Made by a program: the position numbers and the translations under genes. From Axinella damicornis (lineage: Eukaryota; Porifera; Demospongiae; Axinellida; Axinellidae), in contig OZ007509.1 of assembly GCA_963931865.1 (NCBI GenBank), forward strand, positions 19,312,227-19,376,226: a stretch of 64,000 nt of DNA. The letters are read 5' to 3'. Under the pieces are notes generated by a model. It did not search any database. It was not told where the DNA came from and saw nothing but the letters and a program-made list of their open reading frames with translations. How positions within the stretch are numbered: the first letter of the stretch is position 1; the number at the start of each line of letters is the position of its first letter. Of this stretch, positions 40,312 through 50,366 are shown one piece after another.

Positions 40312-41949
40312 TCAGTGCATATGCCAGCTAGCTATGAGTTGGGTGGGAATATGGGGAGGAGGGGTGACAGTGCTATCTTGGATGCTGTGTATGTCATCAT
40401 GGAGGACCATTTTGGGTGGGTGGTGATCGCCTGTGGGATGTCTAGAGAGGGTATCAGGAGCCCTGTTTTTGACGCCCGGTATGTGGACCATTTTGAAGTG
40501 GTATCTTAGGGTCTTCTCTTTTAGATTCCTCAGTCTGGTGTGGCAGATGTGATCTAGGGATCTGTCGCCGAATATCTTTAGGAGTGGTCTGTGGTCTACT
40601 GCAATGGTCAGGTTTTTGCATCCCAGGACAAAGTGTCTTGCTTTGTCCAGAGCATCTGCCACTGCTAGTGCTTCACCTTCGATTGGTGCGTATCTGGATT
40701 CGGCATCCTGTGTGAATCTGCTGCCCACTAGTGTGATCTTCCAGCCTTGTTTGCAGCAAAAGAGGTCGTTGGAGGGGCAGGAGCAGTGTTTCTGGAACAA
40801 CCAGTAACCGATGCCATGTTTTGACCAATCGGTGGCCAGGCATGTGGGTTTGGTTTTGTCGAAGATTTTGACTCCATTGTGGATTTCGTTGATGATAGTT
40901 AGCTTCGACTGTTCAAATGCTTGTTGTAGTGTGTCGTCCCAGTGGAATTTGTTGCTGGGCTTGAGTAGTTCCCGGAAGGGCAGCATCGTGTCAGCCATGC
41001 TAAATGCATATGACACCTGGTTTACCAAACCAAACCAGGATCTTACATCCGTCAGGGAAGTGATGGTCTTTGTCGCAACGGTTGCATCCCCAAAGGCTGG
41101 GCATTCAGTTCTCCTGACTCTTGTTGGGGGGTTTCTTCCATGCCCTCTGGTCCCACAGTACGTGCAGGTATCCTGATCCTTTGGTGGTGGGCCTTTGGCT
41201 GACGGTCTCTTCTGCCTTCTGTACGAGCTGCCAGTCACTGCATCCGTTGCCTGTGGTAGTAGCAGGTGGGACGCTGACCTCTTTCCTGCCTCCTTTGCCT
41301 CAACAAACCTAAGAACTTGTTCCAGTGTCATGTCTTGGTTCTTGTCTCCCAACAACTGCATTTGTATCTCGGTGTCTTCCAAACCCCTGCAAAGCACGTC
41401 TTTGATCATGGCTTCTGTGTAGTCCACGTTGGCCTCACACCCTGTACATTGTTGTGTGAACTTGCAGACGCTCGCCTGTCCTCTCAATCTGGCCCCGTAG
41501 GCACGTATTGGCTCATCTCGATCCTGCCTCATGTTATGCAGGGTCACCCTTGCTACCATAGTATTCTCTTCCCTTATGGTTAACTTTCTCATGGCTGTGA
41601 ATACCTCGTCCTCGGTCACTTCGGTGAGGATGCCCCCAGCGTTCCTGGTGAGGTCTTTGCGGAGCTGGTCGTCGCAGCACTCTAATAGTTGGATGATCCT
41701 GTCGGTCCCTTCCAACCTGGTTGCCTTTACATAGTCGTTCCACCTTGACTTGAAGAACTGCCAGTCCTCGGTCGTGCCAGCTGACAATACATTCGGTCTT
41801 TTCACCTTTTCAACTCTCGCTGTTTGCGTCGATCTGCTGGTCGTTCGGTGGCTGGTTGCGTGGGTCGTGATGAGTGCGGCCGCGAGCACAGCTTCCACGT
41901 CGGGTGTTTCGTACTCGCAGCCTTCTATCGGGCACTGGATTCTCGGCAT
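40312..41949 (-). CDS. Fused Gag and RNase H ORF (545 aa), pol core deleted
   Basis: The N-terminal half is Gag: PIEGCEYETPDVEAVL, WQFFKSRWNDYVKATRLEG and ARLRGQASVCKFTQQCTGCE are typical of one metazoan Gypsy lineage; a zinc knuckle starts CTYCGTRGHGRNPP. Directly after ECPAFG the frame enters the end of RT (SLTDVRSWFGLVNQVSYAFS) and RNase H (LATDWSKHGIGYWLFQKHC, then ESRYAPIEGEALAVADALDK and AVDHRPLL). Protease and RT motifs A-C are absent. In a different frame over the junction (near 41065-41110) the bases still spell a second CX2CX4HX4C knuckle, so a small indel and the large deletion together left the ORF open. Whether it is made or merely chance is unknown. Confidence 0.8.
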   Translation of the reverse strand: MPRIQCPIEGCEYETPDVEAVLAAALITTHATSHRTTSRSTQTARVEKVKRPNVLSAGTTEDWQFFKSRWNDYVKATRLEGTDRIIQLLECCDDQLRKDLTRNAGGILTEVTEDEVFTAMRKLTIREENTMVARVTLHNMRQDRDEPIRAYGARLRGQASVCKFTQQCTGCEANVDYTEAMIKDVLCRGLEDTEIQMQLLGDKNQDMTLEQVLRFVEAKEAGKRSASHLLLPQATDAVTGSSYRRQKRPSAKGPPPKDQDTCTYCGTRGHGRNPPTRVRRTECPAFGDATVATKTITSLTDVRSWFGLVNQVSYAFSMADTMLPFRELLKPSNKFHWDDTLQQAFEQSKLTIINEIHNGVKIFDKTKPTCLATDWSKHGIGYWLFQKHCSCPSNDLFCCKQGWKITLVGSRFTQDAESRYAPIEGEALAVADALDKARHFVLGCKNLTIAVDHRPLLKIFGDRSLDHICHTRLRNLKEKTLRYHFKMVHIPGVKNRAPDTLSRHPTGDHHPPKMVLHDDIHSIQDSTVTPPPHIPTQLIASWHMH

Positions 41950-42068
41950 CTCTGGACCACGCGGTGGTGCTCCTTAATTGGAAGGCTTTCTCTTTGTGAC
42001 TGTCCTTTGCTTCAACGGTCCAGGCGATTGCTTGTCAGTGCTTCGGTGAGTTGTATCTATCATAAATA

Positions 42069-42340
42069 CCGTAGTTGCGCGTTATTAGGCGCATCTCATT
42101 TATAGGCGCATATTCGCTGTTAGGCGCAGGTTCAACTCTCGTCCCAGGTACTCGTTGTTAAGCGCTGCAGTCCTCTTCCAGAAACCGATCATACGGAGTG
42201 GAAAACAGCTATAATTCGAATTGAAGCGCACTTCCTATTCGAGGAATGCCATTATTATTATATTTGTTATTAGGCGCATCTCGCTTATAGGCGCATATTT
42301 CCTTCCTGTGGAGCATGCGCCTAATAACACGGGACTACGG
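42069..42340. mobile_element. TA-flanked MITE, TTATTAGGCGCA family
   Basis: 272 bp; ends ccgtagttgcgcgttattag and complementary taataacacgggactacgg; TA at 42067-42068 and 42341-42342. It abuts the right copy of the 85-bp direct repeat. Confidence 0.8.
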
Positions 42341-42447
42341 TAATAAGGAGTAACCCTACTTGCTTACGCAGTTGAAACTCAATCGAAATCGATGTCCACA
42401 TGAATCAATGATAGATACAACTGAATAAATGACGTAAATGACGTCAA

Positions 42448-42477
42448 GGGGGGGGGGGGGGGGGGGGGGGGGGGGGG
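42448..42477. repeat. Poly-G tract (30)
   Basis: An uninterrupted run of G followed by ctaggaacgaggcta, a solo end of the CCTCGTTCCCAG family. Assembly length is unreliable in such runs. Confidence 0.85.
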
Positions 42478-42491
42478 CTAGGAACGAGGCT

Positions 42492-43227
42492 AGAAGTAAC
42501 CTGAGATGCTCAAAACTTCAGGGGGGTGGGGGGTAGGGGGGTAGATAGTTCTGCAACTTTGTTAGCAGCACTGCCAGGTTGATGTTGTCATAACTTCAGC
42601 TAAATGAGTAGAGGTAGTGTGTCACCCACCTCTCATTGCTGCCCACCAGTGCATGTGAGGTAGGATGCTGTTAGTGAGAAGGGGTGGGCAGAGCTTCCTG
42701 GGCTGTAGGAAGTGACGGAAAGAATAGGGGCATAGTGGTGTGTGTGTGGCGAGGGGGTGAGTAAGGCTGTTTCAGTGTGAGGTCTGATCAATCACAAGAG
42801 TGGCACATGTATATCACTGCCAATATAGAGGGTAAACCGTTACTGGAGTTGCAGGTTGACATAATTCACAAAGATGACAATTATGTCACACCAGGTACAG
42901 TGTTCTCACTATGCCTATACCTGTATGGAAGAGAACTGCCGTAGGCTATTTTAGCAACCATGCAAGAGTTCAGTTGTAGCTACCGTCTTTGTCAATAGGG
43001 AGACCTAACAGTGTGTGGTTGGTGAAACTCCCTACTTCACCTGACTTGTAGTAAACGTTTCCCCAAGTACTGACCTGCAAATCCAGCAACTACACATTGT
43101 CATATCAGCGGCACATCTTGTTTACCTCGTGTAGCTACCATGCTTCAACAGTGCCTACATTGGTCATGTTTTCACCATTGGACCAACTGAAAATTGCTTC
43201 CTACGGGCCTGCTACAAGCAGACAAAC
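42492..43227. other. No gene seen
   Basis: Downstream (3') of the Death exon in gene orientation; the last exon or 3' UTR of that gene may lie here but I cannot define it. Confidence 0.3.
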
Positions 43228-43530
43228 CTGTTCTCTGAGCCTGATAGTGCTGCTCTAGATCATAAGCAACCCTGCTTTCCCCCACTGTACAGCTCCTCAG
43301 GGCATCACACAGGTTTGTGAGGGTAGGAAATGGGTGGGATGGTGGTGCTTGTTTCAACCATCGGTTCAGTGTCTCTTGAAGAAACGCTACAGGGCCACTT
43401 GGAATGAGTAGGGGCATACTCTCAATTTCATTCAGCTCCCCCATTGTCAGCCTCAGCAGCAGACCAAGAAACTTCCAACAACTGGTCACAGGCCGGAGTT
43501 GCTCCATGAGGAATGGCAGGTCATGAGGAG
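43228..43530 (-). CDS. C-terminal Death-domain exon
   Basis: A 303-nt exon bounded by a CTCCCAG acceptor and an ACAG|GTTTGT donor. It encodes a Death domain, the six-helix fold that mediates homotypic assembly in apoptosis and innate signalling: FLMEQLRPVTSCWKFLGLLL (helix 1-2), LRLTMGELNEIESMPLLIPSG, LQETLNRWLKQAPPSH with the conserved Trp, then PTLTNLCDALRSCTVGESRV. It begins in phase 1, matching the end of the UPA-like exon (46096) upstream, so it can splice to it. It is clearly different from the N-terminal Death exons at 49339 and 59482 although all three end with the same donor sequence. Confidence 0.75.
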
Positions 43531-43679
43531 CTGGGAGAGAAAATCATGGTAGTAACCTGGGGTCTTCTGACTGAAAAAATTGTGTAAGGAATGGAAATGC
43601 CATTCTGTGCATGGTGTCTGAGTACCAATGTTGTTTAGTTATCTAAAACTGAAATAGTTTACTTTTTGGTTATAACAAG

Positions 43680-43863
43680 GGGCAACCGCACTCCTGGTAG
43701 CCGGTTGCAACCCCAGTTGCGTCTCGCCGTAGCGAAGCTAAATATTGCAATTCGTTCCAATTAACGCACATGCCACGTGGCAACCACACTCAGTCGATTG
43801 CGAGCAATGGTGACCAAAAGGACGACAAGACATTATTACAGCACTCACAACTTAGCCAGCACG
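43680..43863 (+). CDS. Small first exon with conserved upstream region
   Basis: ATG at 43807 starts MVTKRTTRHYYSTHNLAST, ending at a GTGAGT donor (43864). About 125 bp upstream (from ggcaaccgcactcctggtag) are shared with 61440-61700, where an equivalent ATG (61706) starts MATKGKTRSYY before an LTR element interrupts it. Conservation of the ATG, frame and upstream sequence suggests a promoter plus first exon duplicated in the genome. The downstream exons are not found and the family is not recognised. Confidence 0.4.
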
Positions 43864-44404
43864 GTGAGTTTCTACAGTCATATAAGCGTCAGTGAATGAC
43901 AGCAATCACGGCTGTGTGGTCAGAATCTTCGTGTGCTTTTCCAAAGAACGGTACTGCCACCGGAAGTGTAATTAGGTAGAAGTCGCATTGTTTAGTTTAG
44001 TTTTAGTTTTAATTACTAAATCTCAAAAGGGATACTTTTAGTTTTAGTAACCACCTTTTTGGGTGATTTTTGGGTGATTTAAATATTAAGTTTTAATTAA
44101 CAGGCTGAGACAGCTCATTTTAGCTTTAGTTTTAATTACTAAAGTGAAATATGCCATACTAAAATGCATTATAGTTTTAGTTTTAGTTAACTAAAACAAC
44201 ATTGCTGAGTACCTCAATGACTGTATGTTCAAATGCCCGATACAGAAGATGTGAAAAAGTACCTAGTATTTTAGTATCTTTCTGTGCTGACATCTGGATA
44301 CCAATTTCTGATGAGAATTCGTTTGACATACCACCTGATGAAAGAGAAATGTACAATGTGTTGTAAAAAGTATAGACATGATGAAGGGATAAGTGACTAT
44401 TGAG

Positions 44405-44526
44405 TAGCCTCGTTCCCAGTCTATCCCCACCGCCAGTATTTGAATATGCAAATAACGGTACGGGTATATTTGCATACTGCAAATACTGCAAATACTGGCG
44501 GTGGGAATGGACTGGGAATGAGGATA
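44405..44526. mobile_element. Foldback MITE, CCTCGTTCCCAG family, 9-bp TSD
   Basis: Starts tagcctcgttcccagt, ends actgggaatgaggata; internal arms ccaccgccagtatttg and complement. Flanks actattgag (44396-44404) and actactgag (44527-44535) form a 9-bp duplication with one mismatch. Confidence 0.75.
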
Positions 44527-44535
44527 ACTACTGAG

Positions 44536-46095
44536 TACTGAGTGTGCACAGAAATATATGTAGGGACACACCAAATTACACCTCACGTGCAAATGAATGA
44601 CCAGGTATATTGCCTATTGGATCAATGCCTGCATGTTGCCATATGACCTCATTGTGGCCTTGGAATTAAGATTGAAATGTCTTAGCCATGCATATCTCGA
44701 CTGTTCCTTGTAGCGACCAACTTGACACCTTGCTAGGTTGCTGTAACATACTATGTAAGCAGTCAGTGTACTGAAGAGCACAGACTTTATAATCCAAAAT
44801 AAGTACCTGCTTGAATCTCAGGCACACTTGATAGTTTCGCCCTCTTGGGTATCTCTGTACAGGCAATGACATGTTACACATACAGCAGTAAAATTAACTG
44901 AAATAATATATTTACGATACTATTAGGCTGCACTAGAGGTAGCTAGCATAGCTGCATGATGATTAATTGGGTACAAGGCATTGTTATTGCCATAGCAACA
45001 CAAACCCGGAACTTTCTATGGTCAATATCACTTACCGTTATGGTGATCTTCCTTCTGTTCTCGTCTTCTTTTCTCACTGTGCTTTCTAAGAACTACAAAA
45101 TACAATAGCAGGGAAAAATCTGAACTCTACTTGTCTGTGTATTGTGTTTTGTCTATTCATACCAATGTGTGAAGTTTCCTTCAGTGTGATGTAATACTCT
45201 GTATGATTCTAATTGACTGTACGACTCAACTGTTCTAAAGAAGACTACTGTACTGTGAAAGAGAGCTCACCAGAATGCCTGAGTTCAGAGTTTGAATTAT
45301 TCCCATTTGTGATGGTGGATTAATTGGTTGATCATACATGGCAGTTTCTCAGTGAAGAAAATACTTTGCAAGAAGCTTATGGCTCATGCCAAACTTTCAG
45401 TTATTCCAAGTACACTCTAAAACTATATACGATTAGCTTATATCCCTCTAGAGATGCAAGTTTTCTTTTACCAGCAGGGTGTGCACGAAGTGGTCTGCTG
45501 CATTACACAATCCATCCTTGTCGGTTTGTGTATACACATATCACTTGCGTAGGTAATATGAATTGGTTTGCTGTGCAACTGGAACACGAGAATCACCTCA
45601 GTCACAATCGTAGTTTTAATTACTGCGAGTATACGTTGGGTTGGTGACAAGAAGGTGCAGAGGCAATGCAGATACGATGCTGATTAAGAGCAGAAATACC
45701 AGGAGGGAACTGCAAACAGTACAGAGAAACTAACCAAGGGACTGCTGCCAAGGGAGCAAGCCTCTCCAGATGAGAAATTGACAGAGATAGAGATATGCTC
45801 AAGATGAATGAGAATGAGAATGCTGCCAGAAGGGAACCTAGCTGACAAGATGAGTGACCAAGTCCTTCCAGTTGAAATCTACCAATGCCTGCCTACCTTT
45901 GAAAAATGAAAAAGTCAGTAGTGTTTTACATGTAATTTCCTTGCATGAAGCCATGAATACAGTCTGGCTAATTGGCCTCCACACTGTAGCTTGCACAGTG
46001 GGTGGATGGCATAGGTAACACCACAGTAAAATTAACCTGTTCTTGTACCAAATCAATACAACCACCACATAGAATGGATATTGATATTTATATAC
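44536..46095. other. Intron or unresolved exons of the ZU5-Death gene
   Basis: Lies between the UPA-like and Death exons. A minus-strand stretch near 44800-44880 (NMSLPVQRYPRGRNYQVCLR) might be an exon, but no clear phase-matched splice pair was found. Confidence 0.3.
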
Positions 46096-46497
46096 CTTCC
46101 ATTCCAGTGAGTGGATTCTCGGGGATGCACTTGATATAGAAGAAGTTGAAGGGCTCCATAGCTCCGACTAGGGATATTCTGTGCTTGAGCTTTACGGGAT
46201 TGTCATCTCTGGTCCACTCTACACTCAGGCAGCAGGAGGGAAGCTGCTGACCAGGTCGGAAGCTGTCTACCTGACGTTTCGTGATCTACAAGTAAAAGTT
46301 TGAATTCTATGCTTATGCAACTAGCTATACATATGTAGCAAGCTCACGGTTGGAGGAGTCAGTGGTGTAATTTCCCATCCATTCTCCAAAACTTCACCAT
46401 CTACTGGAACCATCAGTGTGATTGTATCCTTCTGAAATTCTACAGCCAAGCTGAGATGGTCATCTGAGGCACGGCCAGCATACTCCTTCTCGACAGC
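46096..46497 (-). CDS. UPA-like exons of the ZU5-Death gene
   Basis: Two exons. The first (46348-46497, 150 nt, phase 0-0) encodes EYAGRASDDHLSLAVEFQKD and VPVDGEVLENGWEITPLTPP. The second (46096-46285, 190 nt, phase 0-1) encodes QQLPSCCLSVEWTRDDNPVK and ISLVGAMEPFNFFYIKCIPE. They follow the ZU5 exon in frame; beta-strand-rich sequence between ZU5 and Death is where UNC5, PIDD and ankyrins have the UPA domain. The UPA label rests on position and general pattern. Confidence 0.65.
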
Positions 46498-46559
46498 CTG
46501 CAACATCACAGTGAAGTGTAATGACAACATGCTGAATACTCTACAGAATCATTGTGTAC

Positions 46560-47134
46560 CTCTCGGTATCCTGACAAGTTCCACATGATCACAAAGTCCA
46601 CCCGCCAATCATTCAATCCCTTCCTCATGTAGTAGAGATTGCTGCAGTAGTATCGAGGTTCTTCATTTTGATGGAATGAGAACATCTTACTACGTACAAT
46701 TCCAAATAATGAGAACTGGGACACTTGCATGCTACCATAGGAACTTTGCGGTGAAAATGTTCCCCGCTTGAGCTCTTTGAATTGGTATGGAAGTTCTGCC
46801 TGCGAGCACTTGGCAACAACGAAGCGAAGGCTTGAAGACTGGGAGGAATCGTGAACTGAGGCGCAGTGTTCGATGTCAAGTGTGACAGACTTGAGGAACT
46901 TCTGAGAGCAGGATAACCAATACACACAACTAACAAGCTGCGAACCATCCGGGAAAAAGAACTGTCCAGACAAACCAGCTTTGATGTCAATCCTGCATTG
47001 TAGGTGTTGAGCTGGCATTGCCCCTTCTGGGATATGCAGCTTGAGGCCGTATCCCTGCCATTCAAAGGTGTGAGAGTGGCTGCCGGTGATGACAAAACTT
47101 GTCTCTGCAAAGGACTCAAACCCACGCAGGTACT
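46560..47134 (-). CDS. ZU5-domain exon
   Basis: A 575-nt exon (phase 1 in, phase 0 out; acceptor TGTGTAG, donor GAGAG|GTACAC). It encodes a ZU5 domain, the beta-sandwich found in UNC5, PIDD, ankyrin and ZO-1: FVITGSHSHTFEWQGYGLKL, HIPEGAMPAQHLQCRIDIKA, FPDGSQLVSCVYWLSCSQKF, SVTLDIEHCASVH, LRFVVAKCSQAELPYQFKEL and FSPQSSYGSMQVSQFSLFGI. The order GxxLxIPEGA then VSCVYWLS is diagnostic. C-terminal to it the exon continues with YYCSNLYYMRKGLNDW. In such proteins ZU5 packs against UPA and Death and can hold the molecule inactive. Confidence 0.85.
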
Positions 47135-47332
47135 CTACACAGGAAAAAGTCAGTCATAGTACATACCTCAATACCATCACAGAGTAAGTACTTTGTACAC
47201 TTAGTTATCACTGAGCACATTATCCTGGCTATTGCTCTGCTATACTCATGTCAACAACTTATGCATACTGATGGCCCACCACATGCAGGTATACTATATT
47301 TAGCTGCATGACAACGGTGCAATGTATATGTT

Positions 47333-48075
47333 ACGGCCCGATTTTGAACCTTTGACCCGTTTGTAAACCGTTCAACCGATTATAAACCGGTCAGCCCGCT
47401 TTTAAACCGGTCGCAGTCGGAAAGCGGGTCAATAAGCCGGCGAGCGTGGTTAGCAAGTGGGTCAATTAGCCAGCGCGGTCAGAAAGTGGGCCGTGCGTAC
47501 GCTGGACGGCTTGGAGGTCAACGGTCATTAATGAGCCGCGTGCGGGAGCGAGAGTGAAGCTACCACTGTCAGCATGGAGCCATTTCAGCAGTACATCACT
47601 GTCCGAAGACGACCTAATACGAGTCCTTTCACACCAGTCTCACACTATCTTGGCAAGCTGTGAGTAGTCCCATGTAGATAGACTCTCGCATGGATGAGGG
47701 TCGGCTACGTACGTGATGCTGGGCTAAGCTGCCAGTAGCATTGTAAGCCATTCAGCTTGGCATGGTGGTCCTGGTTACAAGTCGATCGGCCTGCTTGTAA
47801 ACCGTTCGTCCTACTTGCAAACCGTTCAGCCAGTTTATAAACCGTTCGTCCTGCTTGTTGTAAACCGTTCAGCCAGTTTAAAAACCGTTCGTCGTGCTTA
47901 TAAACCAGGTTATAATTATAAACTGTTCGCCTTGCTTGTAAACCGTTCTAGTATAAACGGGACGGCCGGTTTTTAAACTGGAGTTGTTTCCACGTGTTTA
48001 TCGAAAGCAGGCCAACCGGATTACAAACCGGACGACCCGTTTCTAAACTGGCGGCCCGTTTATAAACCGGTCATG
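47333..48075. repeat. Intronic element of irregular AAACCGGTC/AAACCGTTC repeats
   Basis: At least 15 occurrences of a degenerate motif, roughly CCNGTTTATAAACCGKTC, at irregular 15-35 bp spacing cluster at both ends (47333-47420 and 47770-48075), with a GC-rich centre. It sits in an intron of the ZU5-Death gene. No inverted ends or TSD are clear. Confidence 0.6.
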
Positions 48076-48792
48076 TTCACAATCGGTTCACAACATAATA
48101 CAGTATATATCAAGACCATACAGATATGTGCTTCCAGTTGTGAATTCTTGGAAGCAATGGAGAATATCAGTGGGCAATATCTATTCGAGTTCTCCATCTT
48201 CCCTTCATATATAGTAGTATCCCACTACATGGTCCAATATGCAAAACTGCAGTGTATGTATGTACGCAGACTAAGCATTATTCAGGGGAAAATGCCTAGC
48301 CATCGTATTCACAAACCTCTCAAAATGCCAAAGGGAAATATCTTTACAGCCCCAATAAAGTATCTTCTACTTTAATCAAGTATTTGTCCGTCCGAGGAGC
48401 TTATGAGCTAGCGCTGTAAAGCAGCAGGTTCTTGGTCAATGTGGTGGATCCATGCAATTTTACTATTATGTTGACAAGCTTTCACATCTTAAACACTTTG
48501 CAACATTCACATTCCCAGCCCCAATCATCTCTCAGAACCTGTACAGTTGCTATTAGTGAGCAAGTTTACAGATGAACAAATCATGGAAACACAGCTAGGT
48601 CCTATATATGTTTGTGGCACAAGCACGCACTACGACAATAACAGTGTCACTTGATAAGGTAGTTCAAGAGCTGCTTTAGTTTGTCAGTCATCATTCTTGG
48701 CCATGCAGTTTATGCTAGCACATCACCATGCATGACAATCTTGCAGTGGCCATCTCTGAACAGTGATCTGATACGGCCCAATATTGTCATAC

Positions 48793-48909
48793 CTGTGGTT
48801 CTCACATCGATATCCATTGTCATTTCAGTGTAGGTCTGAACTCCCTGTTCAAAGGTAGGAGGTTTGGGCTCACTCTTCACTGATGATGGCTCTCCGTGAG
48901 TCTGTACTC
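48793..48909 (-). CDS. Linker exon, copy A
   Basis: 117 nt, phase 1-1, acceptor CTGTATAG, donor CCACAG|GTATGA. Encodes VQTHGEPSSVKSEPKPPTFE and QGVQTYTEMTMDIDVRTT, a low-complexity Pro/Ser/Thr linker in which VQTH and VQTY form a short internal repeat. Copy B is at 56755 and is 6 nt shorter without losing frame. Confidence 0.6.
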
Positions 48910-49338
48910 CTATACAGAAGAGAATGGAAACCCATGAAATAATATTTTTCAAGTTCTGCAGCTGGAGAAGAATGACATGGACTAATGATCTGGCTTTCCA
49001 CATTTCTGGGAACTTGAGGGCTTATGATTATATTCATGTGTGTATTTTTCAAACTCTGACATCCCCACAAAAACTTGCACCTCACAAAAACTACCACTAT
49101 ATGGAGTTCAATGTGACGTGGTAGCATTTTCTTCAGTAAAATAATCACCTGCTGGATCACAGCTTCTGCTGATTCTATTTCATCATTAATTCTGTTCACT
49201 CATTCGCACCAAACCACAATATTAGCAGTTCACTATAAAACCCTTAAGGAGTTGTATACTAAACTGCTTTATGCTATCCTCAGTGCTCAGAACTAGATCC
49301 ATTGTTCATGGGAATCTGTAATTCATGAGCAGACAAAC

Positions 49339-49617
49339 CTGTTGTCCTATCCTGCTCTATTCTACTGGCAATCGCATTCTGGCCTACTCGTGGGTCTCTC
49401 AAAGCTTCCACCAGTCTCCTCCATGTTGGGACTCCAGCTTTCTGCACCTGATCCACTCTCTGCAGCCACCCAGCCAGCATCTCAGTGAGGAAGTCCGGAG
49501 AGTCTATCAAGGGTCTGAGTCGGTTGTAGTCAAGGCCCAGGACTAGACCCAGGTGGACCACTGCTGTTCTGCCCAGTGGGTGGAGGTAGACGGTGATGGC
49601 AGCAAGGTCCTCTATAC
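49339..49617 (-). CDS. N-terminal Death-domain exon, copy A
   Basis: A 279-nt exon, phase 1-1 (acceptor ACATTCAG, donor ACAACAG|GTTTGT). It encodes a Death-fold domain: IEDLAAITVYLHPLGRTAVV, HLGLVLGLDYNRLRPLIDSP, FLTEMLAGWLQRVDQVQKAG with the conserved Trp, VPTWRRLVEALRDPRVGQNA and IASRIEQDR. The PTWRRLVEAL segment before the last helix is typical of Death domains in ZU5-Death and NLR-like proteins. Symmetric phase 1 flanks allow it to be shuffled or skipped without changing frame. The copy at 59482 is 9 nt shorter. Confidence 0.8.
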
Positions 49618-50255
49618 CTGAATGTAAACACAAAGCATTACCATGTAATGTCATACATTAATGCCTTGGTAACTGGCTATTGGGGCAAGACCCCACATAG
49701 ATGTCAAGTACATGAGCCGTGTCTGTCTGTCTATCTGCCTGTATGTTCGCACGTCTTACCGTCAGTCAATACATGTTTCTGCAAGTAACTGAAATTTCTT
49801 GCATCATCTATGAATTGTAACTTTCAAATGAGCTGAAGACTCAAAGTCACAAACCAGGAACATTCTAGTGAGCCTACCTCCTGGATGGCAACAACTAGGA
49901 CAGAGACTACTCAAGGACTGCATGCATGTCAAAAAAAGATGTTTCATCCATTCATGCCATCTGTACGTGTCCTGCGGAGTACATGGTATGCTTGATCAAT
50001 GTGCAGTGTGCATATAGGTCATGTGACAGTTCGGATCCTGTGTTGTGTATATGAGTATTCGTTTTTGATATTCTGTGGCCTGAGGTTGTGCTTTGCTCGG
50101 TCACATTCTGACGACAGTCTAGTCATGCACATGTAAATGCTCCATGCTCTGCATATTTACTTGCTTATAGGCTTGCCCCACAATGCCATGGATTCGATTC
50201 GTCTAGTCTAATACCTCAAGGAAGCCATAAGAAAGCAATTATCGGCTCAAATTAC

Positions 50256-50366
50256 CAAGTGCATGTTCTGCAAGAATGTGTGATGACATCATCATTCCAA
50301 CGATGGAGTCCAAATGTGCCCATGGTACTGCCATCTGGGTAGTACTTTCCGCAGTTGAAATAGCAC
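50256..50366 (-). CDS. Upstream phase 1-1 exon, copy A
   Basis: 111 nt between acceptor TCATCAG and donor CACTTG|GTAATT. In phase 1 it encodes AISTAESTTQMAVPWAHLDS and IVGMMMSSHILAEHAL. The equivalent exon at 60411 is 3 nt longer and also open in phase 1, whereas another frame has a stop there, so phase 1 is supported. Family not recognised. Confidence 0.45.

Larger units (their letters stand above)
38640..42060 (-). mobile_element. Ty3/Gypsy retrotransposon, internally deleted
   Basis: Coding order on the minus strand is Gag, RNase H, integrase, then a Pro/His-rich tail that includes a 48-bp tandem duplication (38777-38875). The protease and the RT catalytic core are missing. Direct repeats of about 85 bp at 38492 and 42342 could be remnants of its LTRs. 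Confidence 0.75.

Noticed and set aside
50256..50366. Reading the exon in phase 2 gives a Cys-rich peptide (CYFNCGKYYPDG ... CRTC) resembling a secreted domain
   Set aside because: The paralogue at 60411-60524 has a TGA stop in that frame, whereas phase 1 is open in both copies and matches neighbouring exon phases.
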